Part shown: piece by piece, positions 7,589 through 16,343 of the stretch | Layout of the letters: each line of letters opens with the position of its first letter | How positions within the stretch are numbered: position 1 is the first letter of the stretch | Assembly (NCBI RefSeq): GCF_000236585.1 | Contig: NC_017278.1 | Location: 1,488,001 to 1,552,000, forward strand | Direction: 5' to 3' | Length of the DNA stretch: 64,000 nt | Origin: Thermus sp. CCB_US3_UF1 | GTDB lineage: Bacteria > Deinococcota > Deinococci > Deinococcales > Thermaceae | Notes under the pieces: model-generated | What the model was told of the DNA's origin: nothing | Database searches by the model: none | The model's input: the letters and a program-made list of their open reading frames with translations, nothing else | Translations under genes and position numbers: made by a program

Positions 7589-8902
7589 TTAGGGGAAGCA
7601 AAGGGTGGTGTTCGCCATCACCCGGTCCGCCCGCACCAGGCCGAAGCCATAGCCCGTATCGCGCCCAGGAGGGCCTAGGTCCTGGGCCGTGGCGGTTAGG
7701 CAAAGGCGGACCTGGTCGGGCGTGGGCCATTGACCCCGGAGTTCCCAGTACTGGGACAGGTACAGGGCCGCTATTCCGCTCACCACAGGGGCAGCCATGG
7801 AGGTGCCGCTCCAGAGGACATAGCCGTCTTGGTCGGATGCACCCCAAACACCCTCCCCTGGAGCCACCAGGTCTAACTCGGGTCCACAGTTGGAGAAACG
7901 GGACTTTTGGCGGGAAGCGTTCACCGAGCCCACGGCAAGGGTGCTTGGGGAGCTTGCGGGGTAAAGCAAACCCTCTCCACCGCCGTTGCCAGCAGCGGCT
8001 ACCAGGACCACCCCCTGGCTGCGGGCCTGAACCAAGGCGCTCTCCAGAACCGGATCGGAAGCCGGGCCGCCCAGGGAAAGGTTGATCACCTTGGCACCCA
8101 GGGCCACCGCCTTATCCACCGCCTGGGCCACGTAGGAAGTGAGCATCTCGCCGTCTTCGGAACGGGCCGCCTTGAGGGGGAGGATCCTGCCCCCCCACGT
8201 GACCCCAGCCATGCCTTTGGCATTGTTGGTAGCGGCCCCCAGGATGGAGGCCACCGCTAGGCCATGGCCCCGCCCGGCAGGAAGAGGGATATCGTCCAGG
8301 GGGTCCGCATCCCCATCAGCCAGATCCAGGGTTTCCCCAGGGGGCAGATACCATCTGCCAGCCATGTCCTCGTGGGGCAAATACCCCGTGTCCACCACGG
8401 CGAGGATTAGGCTAGGATCGCCCGTGGAGGCGTTCCAAGCCGCCTCGAGGCCCACGAGGCCATTGAGCAGGGACTTTTGGCGATCCTCGTAATGGGGATC
8501 GTTAGGAAGGGCTAGGGGCCGGTATATGTAGTTGGGCTGCACCCACCTAGCCCCCGCTCGCAGAAGGGCCTGGGCCGTGGCGCGTTCCTGGCCCACGCGC
8601 GTTCGGACGCGGAAAAAGCTAGAGCCCACCTTTCCCAAGGGTTGAATCCCTTCCACTTGGGCTAAAAGGGCCTGGGGCGCCACGCCCCCAAAGAGCACCA
8701 GGAGCTCACCCAGGGCATAGGGGGAAGAAAAATCCCCAAGACCTTGAAGGCCAAGCAGGTCATGGCCTTGGGCAGAAAGGGCTTTGCCGCTGGCCCGGGG
8801 GGTACACCCCCCTTGGGGCGGTGGAGGCGGTGGGGCTTGGAAGCAAGCCGAGAGCACCAAGACACCGCCCAGGAGGAGCCCCAGAAGGGCCAAAGGCTTC
8901 AT
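7589..8902 (-). CDS. Subtilisin-like (S8) serine protease, predicted lipoprotein
   Basis: 437 residues. The N-terminus is a lipoprotein signal peptide ending in the lipobox LSAC, so the mature protein should be membrane-anchored outside the cytoplasm. An inhibitor_I9-like propeptide region precedes the catalytic domain. The S8 triad is visible in order: Asp in LAVVDTGYL, His in GRGHGLAVASILGA, Ser in SGTSMAAPVVSG, with oxyanion Asn in AAAGNGGGEG. The frame continues upstream to an ATG at 8911, but that codon overlaps the -10-like TAAAGT (8915-8910). ATG 8902, 7 nt downstream, is the better start. It is a stand-alone gene between the LCP and binding-protein genes. Confidence 0.92.
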   Translation of the reverse strand: MKPLALLGLLLGGVLVLSACFQAPPPPPPQGGCTPRASGKALSAQGHDLLGLQGLGDFSSPYALGELLVLFGGVAPQALLAQVEGIQPLGKVGSSFFRVRTRVGQERATAQALLRAGARWVQPNYIYRPLALPNDPHYEDRQKSLLNGLVGLEAAWNASTGDPSLILAVVDTGYLPHEDMAGRWYLPPGETLDLADGDADPLDDIPLPAGRGHGLAVASILGAATNNAKGMAGVTWGGRILPLKAARSEDGEMLTSYVAQAVDKAVALGAKVINLSLGGPASDPVLESALVQARSQGVVLVAAAGNGGGEGLLYPASSPSTLAVGSVNASRQKSRFSNCGPELDLVAPGEGVWGASDQDGYVLWSGTSMAAPVVSGIAALYLSQYWELRGQWPTPDQVRLCLTATAQDLGPPGRDTGYGFGLVRADRVMANTTLCFP

Positions 8903-8909
8903 GCTTCCC

Positions 8910-8915
8910 ACTTTA
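8910..8915 (-). promoter_or_regulatory. -10 element TAAAGT of the S8 protease gene
   Basis: TAAAGT ends 7 nt before ATG 8902. Its position argues against the more upstream ATG at 8911 and for a leaderless start. Confidence 0.45.
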
Positions 8916-8937
8916 CCCCCCAGAGGATGCCCCCGGC

Positions 8938-9735
8938 TTAAGCCTGGGCTAAGGTAGCCTCGAGGCGGGAGGCCAGCTTTTCCAGAAAGCCGAAGAACAT
9001 GGGGCCGTAGTGGGCCAGCTCGTCCCCATCGGTGGCGGCCACAGGGAGGTCCCAGCCCCGGGCCGCCGCCAAGGCCCGGGCCTTCTCCAGGGGGTTCCTG
9101 CCCCAGGGTTTGGGCTCATAAAGGAAGAGGTCGGGCTTGCGCCTTTTCACCTCCTCCAGGTCGGGGACGAAGTAGGCCTGGGGCACGTCCAGGAAGATGG
9201 GCCTGAGGCCCAGGTGGAGAAGGGCCTGGGCGATGTAACTCCCCCGGCCCACGGTGATGGGCCCTCCCAGGTCCATCTCAAAGTAGACCCTCAGGCCAAA
9301 CCGCCCCCTGAGGGCAGCGTAACGGAGGGCGAGCCCGTGGGCCAGGGCGTCCGCACGGTCCTCGAGGTCCAAAAGGTGCCCCAGGGTGGAGAGGTTTTCC
9401 AGGATCCCATACGGGCTTGTGGGCAAGGGCACGGCGTAGACGGGAAAGCCCTCCTCCTTAAGCCTTAAGGCCTGCTCCCGCTGCACCCCGGTGGAGAGGA
9501 GGACGAGGTCGGGGCTTAGGCGCCTTAGGAGCTCGGTGCGGGTCTTGGTGTAGGAGGAGAGCACGGGCAGGGAGAGCACCTGGGGGGGGCGGTGGCAGAA
9601 GGCGCTCCGGCCTATAAGCCTCTCCCCCACCCCCAGGGCGAAGAGGGCATCGGTGAGGTTGGGCGCCAGGCTTACCAGGCGCTCCAGGCGGTCGGGAAGC
9701 TCCAGGGGGCCTAGGAGTTCGTGGAGGATCTTCAT
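8938..9735 (-). CDS. Helical-backbone metal/cobalamin-binding-type protein, no signal peptide
   Basis: 265 residues with the periplasmic-binding-protein class III pattern: [20 protein letters not shown], then [19 protein letters not shown], then a long mid helix and [13 protein letters not shown]. These match BtuF/FecB-like receptors for vitamin B12 or iron complexes. No signal peptide or lipobox is visible, so it may be a cytoplasmic homologue or have another export route. It overlaps hisD by 4 bp (ATGA) with no ABC permease or ATPase nearby. The ligand is unknown. Confidence 0.75.
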   Translation of the reverse strand: MKILHELLGPLELPDRLERLVSLAPNLTDALFALGVGERLIGRSAFCHRPPQVLSLPVLSSYTKTRTELLRRLSPDLVLLSTGVQREQALRLKEEGFPVYAVPLPTSPYGILENLSTLGHLLDLEDRADALAHGLALRYAALRGRFGLRVYFEMDLGGPITVGRGSYIAQALLHLGLRPIFLDVPQAYFVPDLEEVKRRKPDLFLYEPKPWGRNPLEKARALAAARGWDLPVAATDGDELAHYGPMFFGFLEKLASRLEATLAQA

Positions 9736-10970
9736 TGCCTTAGGTCCAGGGAACGGGCATGCCCCTCCAGGCCCTCGGCCCGGGCCAGAACCGCCCCCTT
9801 GGCGGAAAGCTCCCGCACCGCCTTCTCCCCCAGGCCGATCACCGGGATCACCTTGAGAAAGTCCCGCACGGCCAAGCCCCCCTGGAAGCGGGCCGTGCCC
9901 GAGGTAGGCATCACGTGGCTGGGGCCGGCGATGTAGTCCCCCAGGGCCTCAGGGCTTCCCTCCCCCAGGAAGACCCCGCCGGCGTTTTGCACCTTGCCAA
10001 GCCAAGGCAAAGGGTCGGCGAGGGCCAGGCAGAGGTGCTCGGGGGCGTAGAGGTTGGCCAGGGCCAAGGCCTCCTCCAGGTCCTGGGTGAGAACCAGCCC
10101 CCCCCGCTCCAGGGCCTTCCGGGCCATCTCCGCCCGGGGGAGGTCCTGAAGCTGGCGGTAGAGCTCCGCCTCCACCCGCTCTAGGAGGGCCCTATCCGGG
10201 GAGAGGAGCCAGGGCTCGGAGTCGGGCCCGTGCTCCGCCTGGGCCAGGAGGTCGGCGGCAAGGAGCTTGGGCGAGGCGGAACCATCGGCCACCAGCATGG
10301 TCTCCGTGGGACCCGCCAGGCCGTCCAGGCCCACCACCCCGTAGACCTGGCGCTTGGCCGCCACCACGTAGGCGTTCCCGGGGCCCACGATCTTGTCCAC
10401 CCGGGGCACGCGGGCGGTGCCGTAGGCCAGGGCGGCGATGGCCTGGGCCCCGCCCATGGCGAAAAGCCGGTCCGCCCCCGCCACCCAGGCCGCGGCCAGC
10501 ACCCCGGGGTGGACCCTAGGGGGGCTGGCCACGATCACCTCCCCCACCCCGGCCACCTTGGCGGGAATCACGCTCATGAGGAGGCTGGAAAGAAGGGGGG
10601 CGCTTCCCCCGGGCACGTAGACCCCTACCCGGGCCAGGGGCCGCACCAGCTGGCCCAGGACCCCGGCCGCATCCGCCTTCAGGAAGCCGCCCTTGGCCTC
10701 CTCGCGGTAGAAGGCCTCAATGCGCTCCTTGGCGGTTTCCAGGGCATCCCGCAGGGCCTCGTCCAGGTCCTCGTAGGCCTGGCGCCAGGCGCGCTTGGGG
10801 ATCTCCTCCACGGGGTGGCCGTCCAGGTCCAGGCTGAAGCGGTCCAAGGCGGCATCCCCTTCCGCCCGCACCGCCTCGAGGATGCCCCGCACCACCTCCT
10901 CCACCTTGGGGTCAAAAGAGAGCCCCCGCCGGGCGAAGCGCTCCCTCACCTCCTCCGCGCGGTAGATCAT
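9732..10970 (-). CDS. hisD: Histidinol dehydrogenase
   Basis: 412 residues, close to the family norm of about 430. It oxidises L-histidinol to histidine with two NAD+, the last steps of histidine biosynthesis. Recognisable HisD blocks include [63 protein letters not shown] and [11 protein letters not shown], with zinc-ligand-type residues in AEHGPDSE and HVMPTSG. Other his biosynthesis genes are not in the window. A TATAGT -10 (10982-10977) ends 6 nt before the ATG. The preceding gene ends 7 nt upstream of the ATG, so both leaderless and operon transcription are possible. Confidence 0.95.
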   Translation of the reverse strand: MIYRAEEVRERFARRGLSFDPKVEEVVRGILEAVRAEGDAALDRFSLDLDGHPVEEIPKRAWRQAYEDLDEALRDALETAKERIEAFYREEAKGGFLKADAAGVLGQLVRPLARVGVYVPGGSAPLLSSLLMSVIPAKVAGVGEVIVASPPRVHPGVLAAAWVAGADRLFAMGGAQAIAALAYGTARVPRVDKIVGPGNAYVVAAKRQVYGVVGLDGLAGPTETMLVADGSASPKLLAADLLAQAEHGPDSEPWLLSPDRALLERVEAELYRQLQDLPRAEMARKALERGGLVLTQDLEEALALANLYAPEHLCLALADPLPWLGKVQNAGGVFLGEGSPEALGDYIAGPSHVMPTSGTARFQGGLAVRDFLKVIPVIGLGEKAVRELSAKGAVLARAEGLEGHARSLDLRQ

Positions 10971-10977
10971 GCCTCCA

Positions 10978-11574
10978 CTATACCCAGCGGCGGCGGCGCC
11001 TCACCTCCTCCACCCCTTCCAGCACGGCCTCAAACACGTGGTCCCCCACCTGCTGGGCCAGGCGCACGGGAAGGTCCTCTTCCAGCTGGACCAGGGTAAG
11101 CCCAGGGCGCAGGCGGTAGTGGCGGCGGAGGCGGCCTTCCACCTCGAGGTCGGAAAGCCGCTCCACGTAGGCCCGCCCCCCGGGCATGGGGAAGCGGGCC
11201 ACCTCCCCGGGCAGGAGCTCTAGGCGGGGGAGGAAGAGGAGGAGGGAAAGGGGGTCGTGGTAGGGGGTGAGGTAGGGCAGGGCCAGGCTCTCCTTGCCCT
11301 GGGTGACCAGGACCACCCCCTCCACCTCCAGCCTTTCCACGGTGAAGAGGCGGGCCTCCCGGGCCTCCACCCGCTCGGAGAAGTAGAGGGAGTACCCCTC
11401 AGGGTCGGTTTCCGTCTGCCAGCGCTGCCGGGTCTTGGGCAAGGGCAGGTGCACCTCGGCGGTGAGGACGGCCCGCACACCCTTTCCCTGGGGCCGCACC
11501 TCCAGCCGACCCTCCCCCGCGGCCTCTCCGGCGAAAAAGTAGCGGTAGCGGTAGGTGGCGGGATGCTCCGTCAT
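10978..11574 (-). CDS. Conserved beta-rich protein of unknown function (DUF3108-like)
   Basis: 198 residues. It begins [20 protein letters not shown] and alternates short hydrophobic and charged stretches, typical of a beta-barrel or beta-sheet cradle. The pattern ([10 protein letters not shown]...VRAVLTAEV...[18 protein letters not shown]) recalls DUF3108-type proteins, but this is a weak impression. The frame continues upstream to 11685, inside the pseudokinase gene. ATG 11574 is chosen because it lies 4 nt after that gene's stop. It has no signal peptide. Co-transcription suggests it works with the pseudokinase. Confidence 0.6.
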   Translation of the reverse strand: MTEHPATYRYRYFFAGEAAGEGRLEVRPQGKGVRAVLTAEVHLPLPKTRQRWQTETDPEGYSLYFSERVEAREARLFTVERLEVEGVVLVTQGKESLALPYLTPYHDPLSLLLFLPRLELLPGEVARFPMPGGRAYVERLSDLEVEGRLRRHYRLRPGLTLVQLEEDLPVRLAQQVGDHVFEAVLEGVEEVRRRRRWV

Positions 11575-11578
11575 GGGC

Positions 11579-12631
11579 CTAGCGTACCTTGATGGTAAGG
11601 GGAGGGCCGGGCACCTCCAGGAGGTAGTCCACCGGGTCCCGCCCCGCCACCCGGATGCGCAGGCGGTACACCCCCGGGCGGTCAAACTCCACCCGGCCAG
11701 GGGCGGTGAGGAGGAGGGTTCCTGGGAGCATCCGAGAACCCTCGGGGGCTTCCAGGAGAACCACCTCGGCCTTCTCCGTGGGGGGGTCGGTGCGGAACTC
11801 CATCACATGGCCTTCCTGCGGTGCAGGCAGGGGGCGGAGGAGGAAAAGGCCAAGCCCCAAGAGGAGGAGCAGGGCCAAGAGCCCAAGCCCCACCCCACGC
11901 CGCCTCCTTGGGGAAGGGGGCTCCATCACGGGGAAAGGGGGCTCCTCCCTCTCCTCTATGCGGATGACGCGGGGGCGGCTGGGGGTCTTCTCCGGGGCAG
12001 GCCCTGGGGCCTCCTGGGGTTCGGGCACGGGTTCCACGGAAAGCTGCTTACGGGAAGGCGCGGGCGGGGAGGGCGGCTCGGGGGGAGGGGGGTTTTCTTC
12101 CTGGGAAGGTGGGGGGGCGAAGAGGGCCTCGAGGGGCACCTCCCCCCGCTCCACGCCCTCCACCCCCTGCCTTAGGGGAAAATCCGGCCAGCGCTCCCCC
12201 GCCAGGGCCCGGGCCAGGCCGGCCAGGGCCTTTTCCGGCTCCCCGGAAAGGGAGGCCAGCCCCACCCCCCCAAGCCACACCCGCTTGCCCTTCACCAGGC
12301 AGAGCTCCGGCAAGGGGGCGTAGGCCACCCCCTGGGCCTTCAGGGCCTGCAAGAGCCGGGCCATCTCCTTGAGCCAGAGTTCCAAGCGGCCAGGGTCCGC
12401 CACCCCCAGGTACTGGCTTAGGGGCACGGCCCCCAAGGGCCATTCCAGGATCCAGGCCTCCGGGGTGGCCTCCAGGAGGGGCAGGACCCCCTCCATGGCC
12501 ACCGGGGACCCTTGGGCCCCTTTGAGGACCATCACCGGCATCCCGGTACGGGTGTCCTGGCCCTCGTAGACGGTAATGGTCCCAACATGGGCGAGAATAC
12601 GCCGCAGCCAATAGGGCCCCAAAACCTCCAT
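11579..12631 (-). CDS. Membrane-anchored predicted pseudokinase
   Basis: 350 residues. Residues 4-37 resemble a serine/threonine kinase N-lobe: glycine-loop-like ILAHVGTITVYEGQD, then VMVLK with the VAIK-type lysine K37. A hinge-like WILEWPLGAVPLSQYL follows at 60-75. The catalytic loop position reads GVAYAPLPELCLV (101-113), so HRD is replaced by Y-A-P. The DFG position reads LGGVGLA (120-126), so the metal-binding Asp is gone. A proline-rich linker leads to RRRRG and one hydrophobic transmembrane stretch (about 247-265), then an extracytoplasmic beta-rich domain of about 80 residues. A TATACT -10 (12644-12639) lies 7 nt before the ATG. An upstream ATG at 12679 is less likely because it would overlap that promoter. 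Confidence 0.7.
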   Translation of the reverse strand: MEVLGPYWLRRILAHVGTITVYEGQDTRTGMPVMVLKGAQGSPVAMEGVLPLLEATPEAWILEWPLGAVPLSQYLGVADPGRLELWLKEMARLLQALKAQGVAYAPLPELCLVKGKRVWLGGVGLASLSGEPEKALAGLARALAGERWPDFPLRQGVEGVERGEVPLEALFAPPPSQEENPPPPEPPSPPAPSRKQLSVEPVPEPQEAPGPAPEKTPSRPRVIRIEEREEPPFPVMEPPSPRRRRGVGLGLLALLLLLGLGLFLLRPLPAPQEGHVMEFRTDPPTEKAEVVLLEAPEGSRMLPGTLLLTAPGRVEFDRPGVYRLRIRVAGRDPVDYLLEVPGPPLTIKVR

Positions 12632-12638
12632 CCCCCCA

Positions 12639-12644
12639 AGTATA
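12639..12644 (-). promoter_or_regulatory. -10 element TATACT of the pseudokinase operon
   Basis: TATACT on the minus strand ends 7 nt before ATG 12631. It faces away from the TATAAT at 12667-12672, making a compact divergent promoter region. Confidence 0.5.
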
Positions 12645-12666
12645 CGCAGCTCCCGGTGAAGAGGCT

Positions 12667-12672
12667 TATAAT
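12667..12672 (+). promoter_or_regulatory. -10 element TATAAT upstream of the 12712 gene
   Basis: This is a perfect TATAAT. The expected start of transcription near 12679 gives a leader of about 33 nt containing the Shine-Dalgarno AAGGAG (12701-12706). No good -35 is visible. Confidence 0.5.
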
Positions 12673-12711
12673 CTGCCAAAGGTAGGGCCCTAAGGCCGGA
12701 AAGGAGCGGGG

Positions 12712-13080
12712 ATGGAGTTCAAGATCACGCTGACCACGGAGGAGATCGTTCGGGGCTTGAAGCACTACCGCCGCATCGCCAAGCAGGACGTCCTCCGGGC
12801 GCCGGAAACGCCCAACCCGGAGGTCTTCCGCCGCCACGCCGAGGCCCGGCGCGAGGTCTATGCCAAGCTGGCCGAGGTGGCGGAGGCCGAGGGGCCGGAG
12901 GCCGTGGTCCAGTACGCCCTGGAACTCTACAAGTCCCTGCCCTTCGTGACCGGCACCCCGGAGGACCAGCACCCCGAGATCAAGGGCCAGGAAAACGCCC
13001 TGGAGAACTTCTTCCTCATGATCGGCCTGGACCCCAAGACCCGCCGGGAAGCCCGGAAGGCCAGGAAACCCCTGCAATGA
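12712..13080 (+). CDS. Small conserved protein of unknown function
   Basis: 122 residues, helical and charged, rich in Glu, Arg and Lys, with no signal peptide or transmembrane segment. I do not recognise a family. It starts MEFKITLTTEEIVRGLKHYRR and ends in a basic tail. A Shine-Dalgarno AAGGAG lies 5 nt before the ATG and a TATAAT lies further upstream. Its stop overlaps the ATG of the uracil-DNA glycosylase gene by 4 bp (ATGA), so the two proteins are made from one message. A link to DNA repair is suggested only by that coupling. Confidence 0.75.
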   Translation: MEFKITLTTEEIVRGLKHYRRIAKQDVLRAPETPNPEVFRRHAEARREVYAKLAEVAEAEGPEAVVQYALELYKSLPFVTGTPEDQHPEIKGQENALENFFLMIGLDPKTRREARKARKPLQ

Positions 13081-13694
13081 CCCTGGAGTTCTTGCGCGCC
13101 CAGGCCCAAAGCTGCACCGCGTGCCGCCTGGCCGAGGGCCGGACCCAGGTGGTCTTCGGGGAGGGGAACCCCGACGCCCAGCTCATGATCGTAGGGGAAG
13201 GCCCGGGGGAGGAGGAGGACAAAACGGGCCGCCCCTTCGTGGGCAAGGCGGGCCAGCTCCTGAACCGGATCCTCGAGGCCGCGGGTATCCCCCGGGAGGA
13301 GGTCTACATCGCCAACATCGTCAAGTGCCGCCCTCCCGGCAACCGCGCCCCACTTCCCGACGAGGCCAAGATCTGCACGGACAAGTGGCTCCTGAAGCAG
13401 ATTGAGCTCATCGCCCCCCAGATCATCGTCCCCTTGGGGGCGGTGGCGGCGGAGTTTTTCCTGGGGGAGAAGGTCTCCATCACCAAGGTGCGGGGGCAGT
13501 GGTTTGCCTGGCACGGGATCCGGGTCTTCCCCATGTTCCACCCGGCCTACCTGCTGCGAAACCCCAGCCGGGCCCCTGGCAGCCCCAAGCACCTCACCTG
13601 GCTGGACATCCAGGAGGTGAAGCGGGTCCTCCTCACCCTCCCCCCCAAGGAGCGCCGCCAGGTCAAGGCCGTGAGCCAGGAGCCCCTTTTTTAG
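13077..13694 (+). CDS. udgA: Family 4 uracil-DNA glycosylase with 4Fe-4S cluster
   Basis: 205 residues. It removes uracil from DNA, important for a thermophile with fast cytosine deamination. Four cysteines sit where family 4 enzymes bind an iron-sulfur cluster: C13 and C16 (CTAC), C84 (VKCRPPGNR) and C100 (KICTDKW). The active-site motif GEGPGEEED and the His-containing motif MFHPAYLLRNP are both present. The start ATG overlaps the previous stop. From memory it closely resembles the enzyme studied in T. thermophilus as TTUDGA. Confidence 0.94.
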   Translation: MTLEFLRAQAQSCTACRLAEGRTQVVFGEGNPDAQLMIVGEGPGEEEDKTGRPFVGKAGQLLNRILEAAGIPREEVYIANIVKCRPPGNRAPLPDEAKICTDKWLLKQIELIAPQIIVPLGAVAAEFFLGEKVSITKVRGQWFAWHGIRVFPMFHPAYLLRNPSRAPGSPKHLTWLDIQEVKRVLLTLPPKERRQVKAVSQEPLF

Positions 13695-13695
13695 G

Positions 13696-13794
13696 TAGAA
13701 TGCCCCCACCTCCGGGCCCGGCAAGACCCCTGGGGCTTACCGGGCCGGGGCGGGGATACCCTCTTCGCCCGCCAGGGTGGAAAAGGAGGCAAGG
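13696..13794 (+). promoter_or_regulatory. Promoter and structured leader of the mod operon
   Basis: TAGAAT (13696-13701) could be the -10 box. The leader holds a 7-bp hairpin (13715-13721 with 13740-13746) and a 6-bp hairpin (13749-13754 with 13768-13773). The second hairpin's loop segment ACCCT (13758-13762) could instead pair with AGGGT (13774-13778). CCTCC (13709-13713) is complementary to the Shine-Dalgarno GGAGG (13785-13789). This suggests alternative folds that could hide or expose the ribosome binding site. I cannot match it to a known riboswitch class with confidence. Confidence 0.4.
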
Positions 13795-14670
13795 GTGAAG
13801 CGTCTTCTTTGGCTTCTGCTTCTGGCCTCGGGATGGGCCCTGGGGCAAAGGGAGGTCCGGGTGGTGGCCGCCTCCGACCTGCAGTACGCCCTGCCGGAGA
13901 TCGCCCAGGCCTTCCAGGCGGAAAACCCCGGGGTGCAGGTCCGCCTGGCCTTCGGCTCCTCCGGTCGGCTTTACACCCAGCTCACCCAAGGCCTCGAGGC
14001 CGACCTCTTCTTCTCCGCGGAAAGCCTCTACCCCAGGCTCCTAGAGGAGCGGGGCCTGGCGGAGCGGGGAAGCCGCAGGCTCTACGCCCTGGGGCGCCTC
14101 GTGGTCTGGCTGGACCGGAGGCTGGGCTTGGAGCCCGGCCCCCAGGCCCTCAAGGACCCCCGGGTCACCCAGCTGGCCATCGCCAACCCCGTGCACGCCC
14201 CCTACGGCCGGGCCGCCATCACCCTCCTGGAGCGCTACGGCCTCCTGAAACGCCGGCCGGATGCCCCTATCCCCGGCCTGGCCAAACCCTTTGCCCAGCT
14301 GGCCTGGGCGGAAATCCCCTGGGAAAGCCTCACCCGGGGGGTGGAGGCCTACTGGGACGCCGAGCCCCTCCGCCGGGGCAAACCCCGGTTCGCCTTCGTC
14401 TACGGGGAGAACATCGCCCACGCCGCCCAGCTGGCCGTGGCGGCCACCCAGGCGGGGATCCTGGCCCTGCCCCTGGCGATCCACGAAAGCCTCTCCCGGC
14501 CCGGGGTGTTCTGGCTGGCCCCCATGGGCAGCCACCTCCTCCTGGAGCAAACCTACGTGGTCCTCAAGGGGCGGGCCCGGCCCGAGGTCCTGGCCTTCCA
14601 CCGCTTCGTGGGAAGCCCTGAGGGCCGGGCCATCTTCCGGCGTTACGGCTTCCTCCTGCCGGGGGAGTAG
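13795..14670 (+). CDS. modA: Molybdate ABC transporter substrate-binding protein
   Basis: About 291 residues. A signal peptide (VKRLLWLLLLASGWALG) precedes the mature start EVRVVAASDLQYAL, followed by FGSSGRLYTQL, which supplies serine residues for oxyanion binding in ModA/WtpA proteins. The motif FVYGENIAHAAQ is typical of the family. GTG 13795 is chosen because AAGGAGG (13783-13789) sits 5 nt upstream; an in-frame GTG at 13777 lies before that site. It is the first gene of modA-modB-modC. Tungstate binding is also possible, and motifs cannot separate the two. Confidence 0.9.
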   Translation: MKRLLWLLLLASGWALGQREVRVVAASDLQYALPEIAQAFQAENPGVQVRLAFGSSGRLYTQLTQGLEADLFFSAESLYPRLLEERGLAERGSRRLYALGRLVVWLDRRLGLEPGPQALKDPRVTQLAIANPVHAPYGRAAITLLERYGLLKRRPDAPIPGLAKPFAQLAWAEIPWESLTRGVEAYWDAEPLRRGKPRFAFVYGENIAHAAQLAVAATQAGILALPLAIHESLSRPGVFWLAPMGSHLLLEQTYVVLKGRARPEVLAFHRFVGSPEGRAIFRRYGFLLPGE

Positions 14671-15348
14671 ATGCTGGCCCCCGAGTTCTGGACCGCCCTG
14701 GCCCTTTCCCTGAGGGTGGCCCTCCTTTCCTCCCTTCTCCTCCTCCTCTTGGGCATCCCCCTGGCCTGGCTCTTGGCCTTCCGCCCCTTCCCGGGCAAAC
14801 CCCTGGTGGAGGCGGTGGTCCTCCTGCCCCTGGTCCTGCCCCCCACGGTCTTGGGGTTTTACCTCCTCCTCTTCCTGGGCCCCGAGGGGATCTGGACCCG
14901 GCTCACCGGGCTTTCCTGGGCCTTCCGCTTTGAGGGCCTGGTCCTGGCCAGCGTCCTCTTTAGCCTGCCCTTCGTCTTCACCGCCTACCGGGAGGCCTTC
15001 TTGTCCTTGGACCGGAACCTGCTGGAGGTGGCCCGCACCCTGGGAGCCCCCTGGTGGCGGGTCTGGGGCCAGATCATCCTCCCCTTGGTGTGGCCGGGCC
15101 TCCTCTCCGGGACCCTTTTGGGCTTCGCCCACACCCTGGGGGAGTTCGGGGTGGTGCTCATGGTGGGGGGGTCCATCCCGGGGAAGACCCAGATGGTGAG
15201 CATCTACCTCTACGACCTGGTGCAGGCCCTGCGCTTCGCGGAGGCCGAGGAGGCCTCCTGGGTCCTCCTGGGCCTGAGCCTGGCCATCCTGGTTTCGGTG
15301 CGGACCCTGGAAAGGAGGTGGCGGGCGTGGAGGTCCACTACCGGATAA
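14671..15348 (+). CDS. modB: Molybdate ABC transporter permease
   Basis: 225 residues with about five or six transmembrane helices. It contains the ABC permease EAA-type loop: LLEVARTLGAPWWRVWGQIILP, then LGFAHTLGEFGVVLMVGGSIPG, which is characteristic of ModB. It forms the membrane channel that receives oxyanion from ModA and is powered by ModC. Its ATG follows the modA stop with no gap, and its 3' end overlaps modC by 22 bp. Confidence 0.92.
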   Translation: MLAPEFWTALALSLRVALLSSLLLLLLGIPLAWLLAFRPFPGKPLVEAVVLLPLVLPPTVLGFYLLLFLGPEGIWTRLTGLSWAFRFEGLVLASVLFSLPFVFTAYREAFLSLDRNLLEVARTLGAPWWRVWGQIILPLVWPGLLSGTLLGFAHTLGEFGVVLMVGGSIPGKTQMVSIYLYDLVQALRFAEAEEASWVLLGLSLAILVSVRTLERRWRAWRSTTG

Positions 15349-16343
15349 GGCGGCCCATTCCCCTCGAGGCCCACTTCCAGATCCGGGGGTTCACCGTCCT
15401 CCTGGGGGAAAGCGGCGTGGGCAAGACCACCCTCCTCAAGGCCCTGGCCGGCCTGGTGCCCGCCGAAGGGGAGCCCTACCGGCACCTCCCCCCGGAAAGG
15501 CGGCCCATAGGCTACCTCCCTCAGGACCTGGCCCTCTTCCCCCACATGACCGCCTGGGAAAACGTGGCCTTTCCCCTAAAGGGCCCCGGGCGCAAGGAAA
15601 GGGCTTTGGCCCTCCTGGGCCGGGTGGGGCTTCTGGAACACGCGGAAAAGCGCCCCCAGGCCCTCTCCGGTGGCCAGCGCCAGCGGGTAGCCCTGGCCCG
15701 GGCCCTGGCCCGGGAACCGGAACTCCTCCTCCTGGACGAACCCACCAGCGCCCTAGACCCCCTCACCAAGGGCCAGGTGCTGGCCGAGCTGGTGGCCCTC
15801 ATCCGCCGGGAAGGTGTCCCCGCCCTGGCCGTAAGCCACGACCCCGACCTGTCCCGGATGGCGGACTGGCTTGTGGTGATGGGGCGGGGGCGGATCCTGC
15901 AGGAAGGCCCCCCGGCGGAGGTCCTGGCCCGCCCCCAGGAGGTGGCGGTGGCCCGGCTTTTGGGCTACGAGAACCTCTTCCCCGTGAGGGTCCTCGAGGG
16001 AGGGGTGGAGCTCCAAGGGGTGGCCCTCCGCCTCCCCCTTCCCCCCTGGGCCGGGCCCGGGGGGCGGGCCTGGCTGGGGGTGCGGGCAGAGGAGGTCCTG
16101 GTGGTGCGGGAGGACCGCCCCCCACCCCCGGAAAACCTCCTGGAAGGGGTTCTGGAAAGCCTATACCCCGAGGGCCTGGCCTACCGGGGCCGCTTCCTGG
16201 GCCCTGTACCCCTTTCCCTCCTCCTGCCCCGGCACGTGCAGGAGCGCCTGCGCCTTGGCCCAGGCCAGAGGATCCGGGTGGTCCTCAAGCCCCGCTACCT
16301 GCACCTGATGCCGGGCCAGGCGGAGGATCTCCTCCCAGGCTAG
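15327..16343 (+). CDS. modC: Molybdate ABC transporter ATP-binding protein
   Basis: About 338 residues. Walker A GESGVGKTT (near residue 28), Q-loop YLPQDLALFPH, signature LSGGQRQRVALARAL, Walker B LLLLDEPTSALD and H-loop AVSHD are all intact. A C-terminal TOBE-like domain (GVRAEEVLVV...VVLKPRYLHL) may sense oxyanion. The GTG start at 15327 is preceded by AAAGGAGG (15311-15318) and lies within modB. The frame is open further upstream, but those codons are antisense to nothing conserved. The last 183 bp overlap the 3' end of the convergent LuxR-like gene. Confidence 0.9.
   Translation: MEVHYRIRRPIPLEAHFQIRGFTVLLGESGVGKTTLLKALAGLVPAEGEPYRHLPPERRPIGYLPQDLALFPHMTAWENVAFPLKGPGRKERALALLGRVGLLEHAEKRPQALSGGQRQRVALARALAREPELLLLDEPTSALDPLTKGQVLAELVALIRREGVPALAVSHDPDLSRMADWLVVMGRGRILQEGPPAEVLARPQEVAVARLLGYENLFPVRVLEGGVELQGVALRLPLPPWAGPGGRAWLGVRAEEVLVVREDRPPPPENLLEGVLESLYPEGLAYRGRFLGPVPLSLLLPRHVQERLRLGPGQRIRVVLKPRYLHLMPGQAEDLLPG

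Noticed and set aside
13749-13778. Classical H-type pseudoknot in the mod leader
   Set aside because: The loop-to-tail pairing would leave no nucleotide to span the 6-bp stem. It is sterically unlikely, so alternative hairpins are proposed instead.
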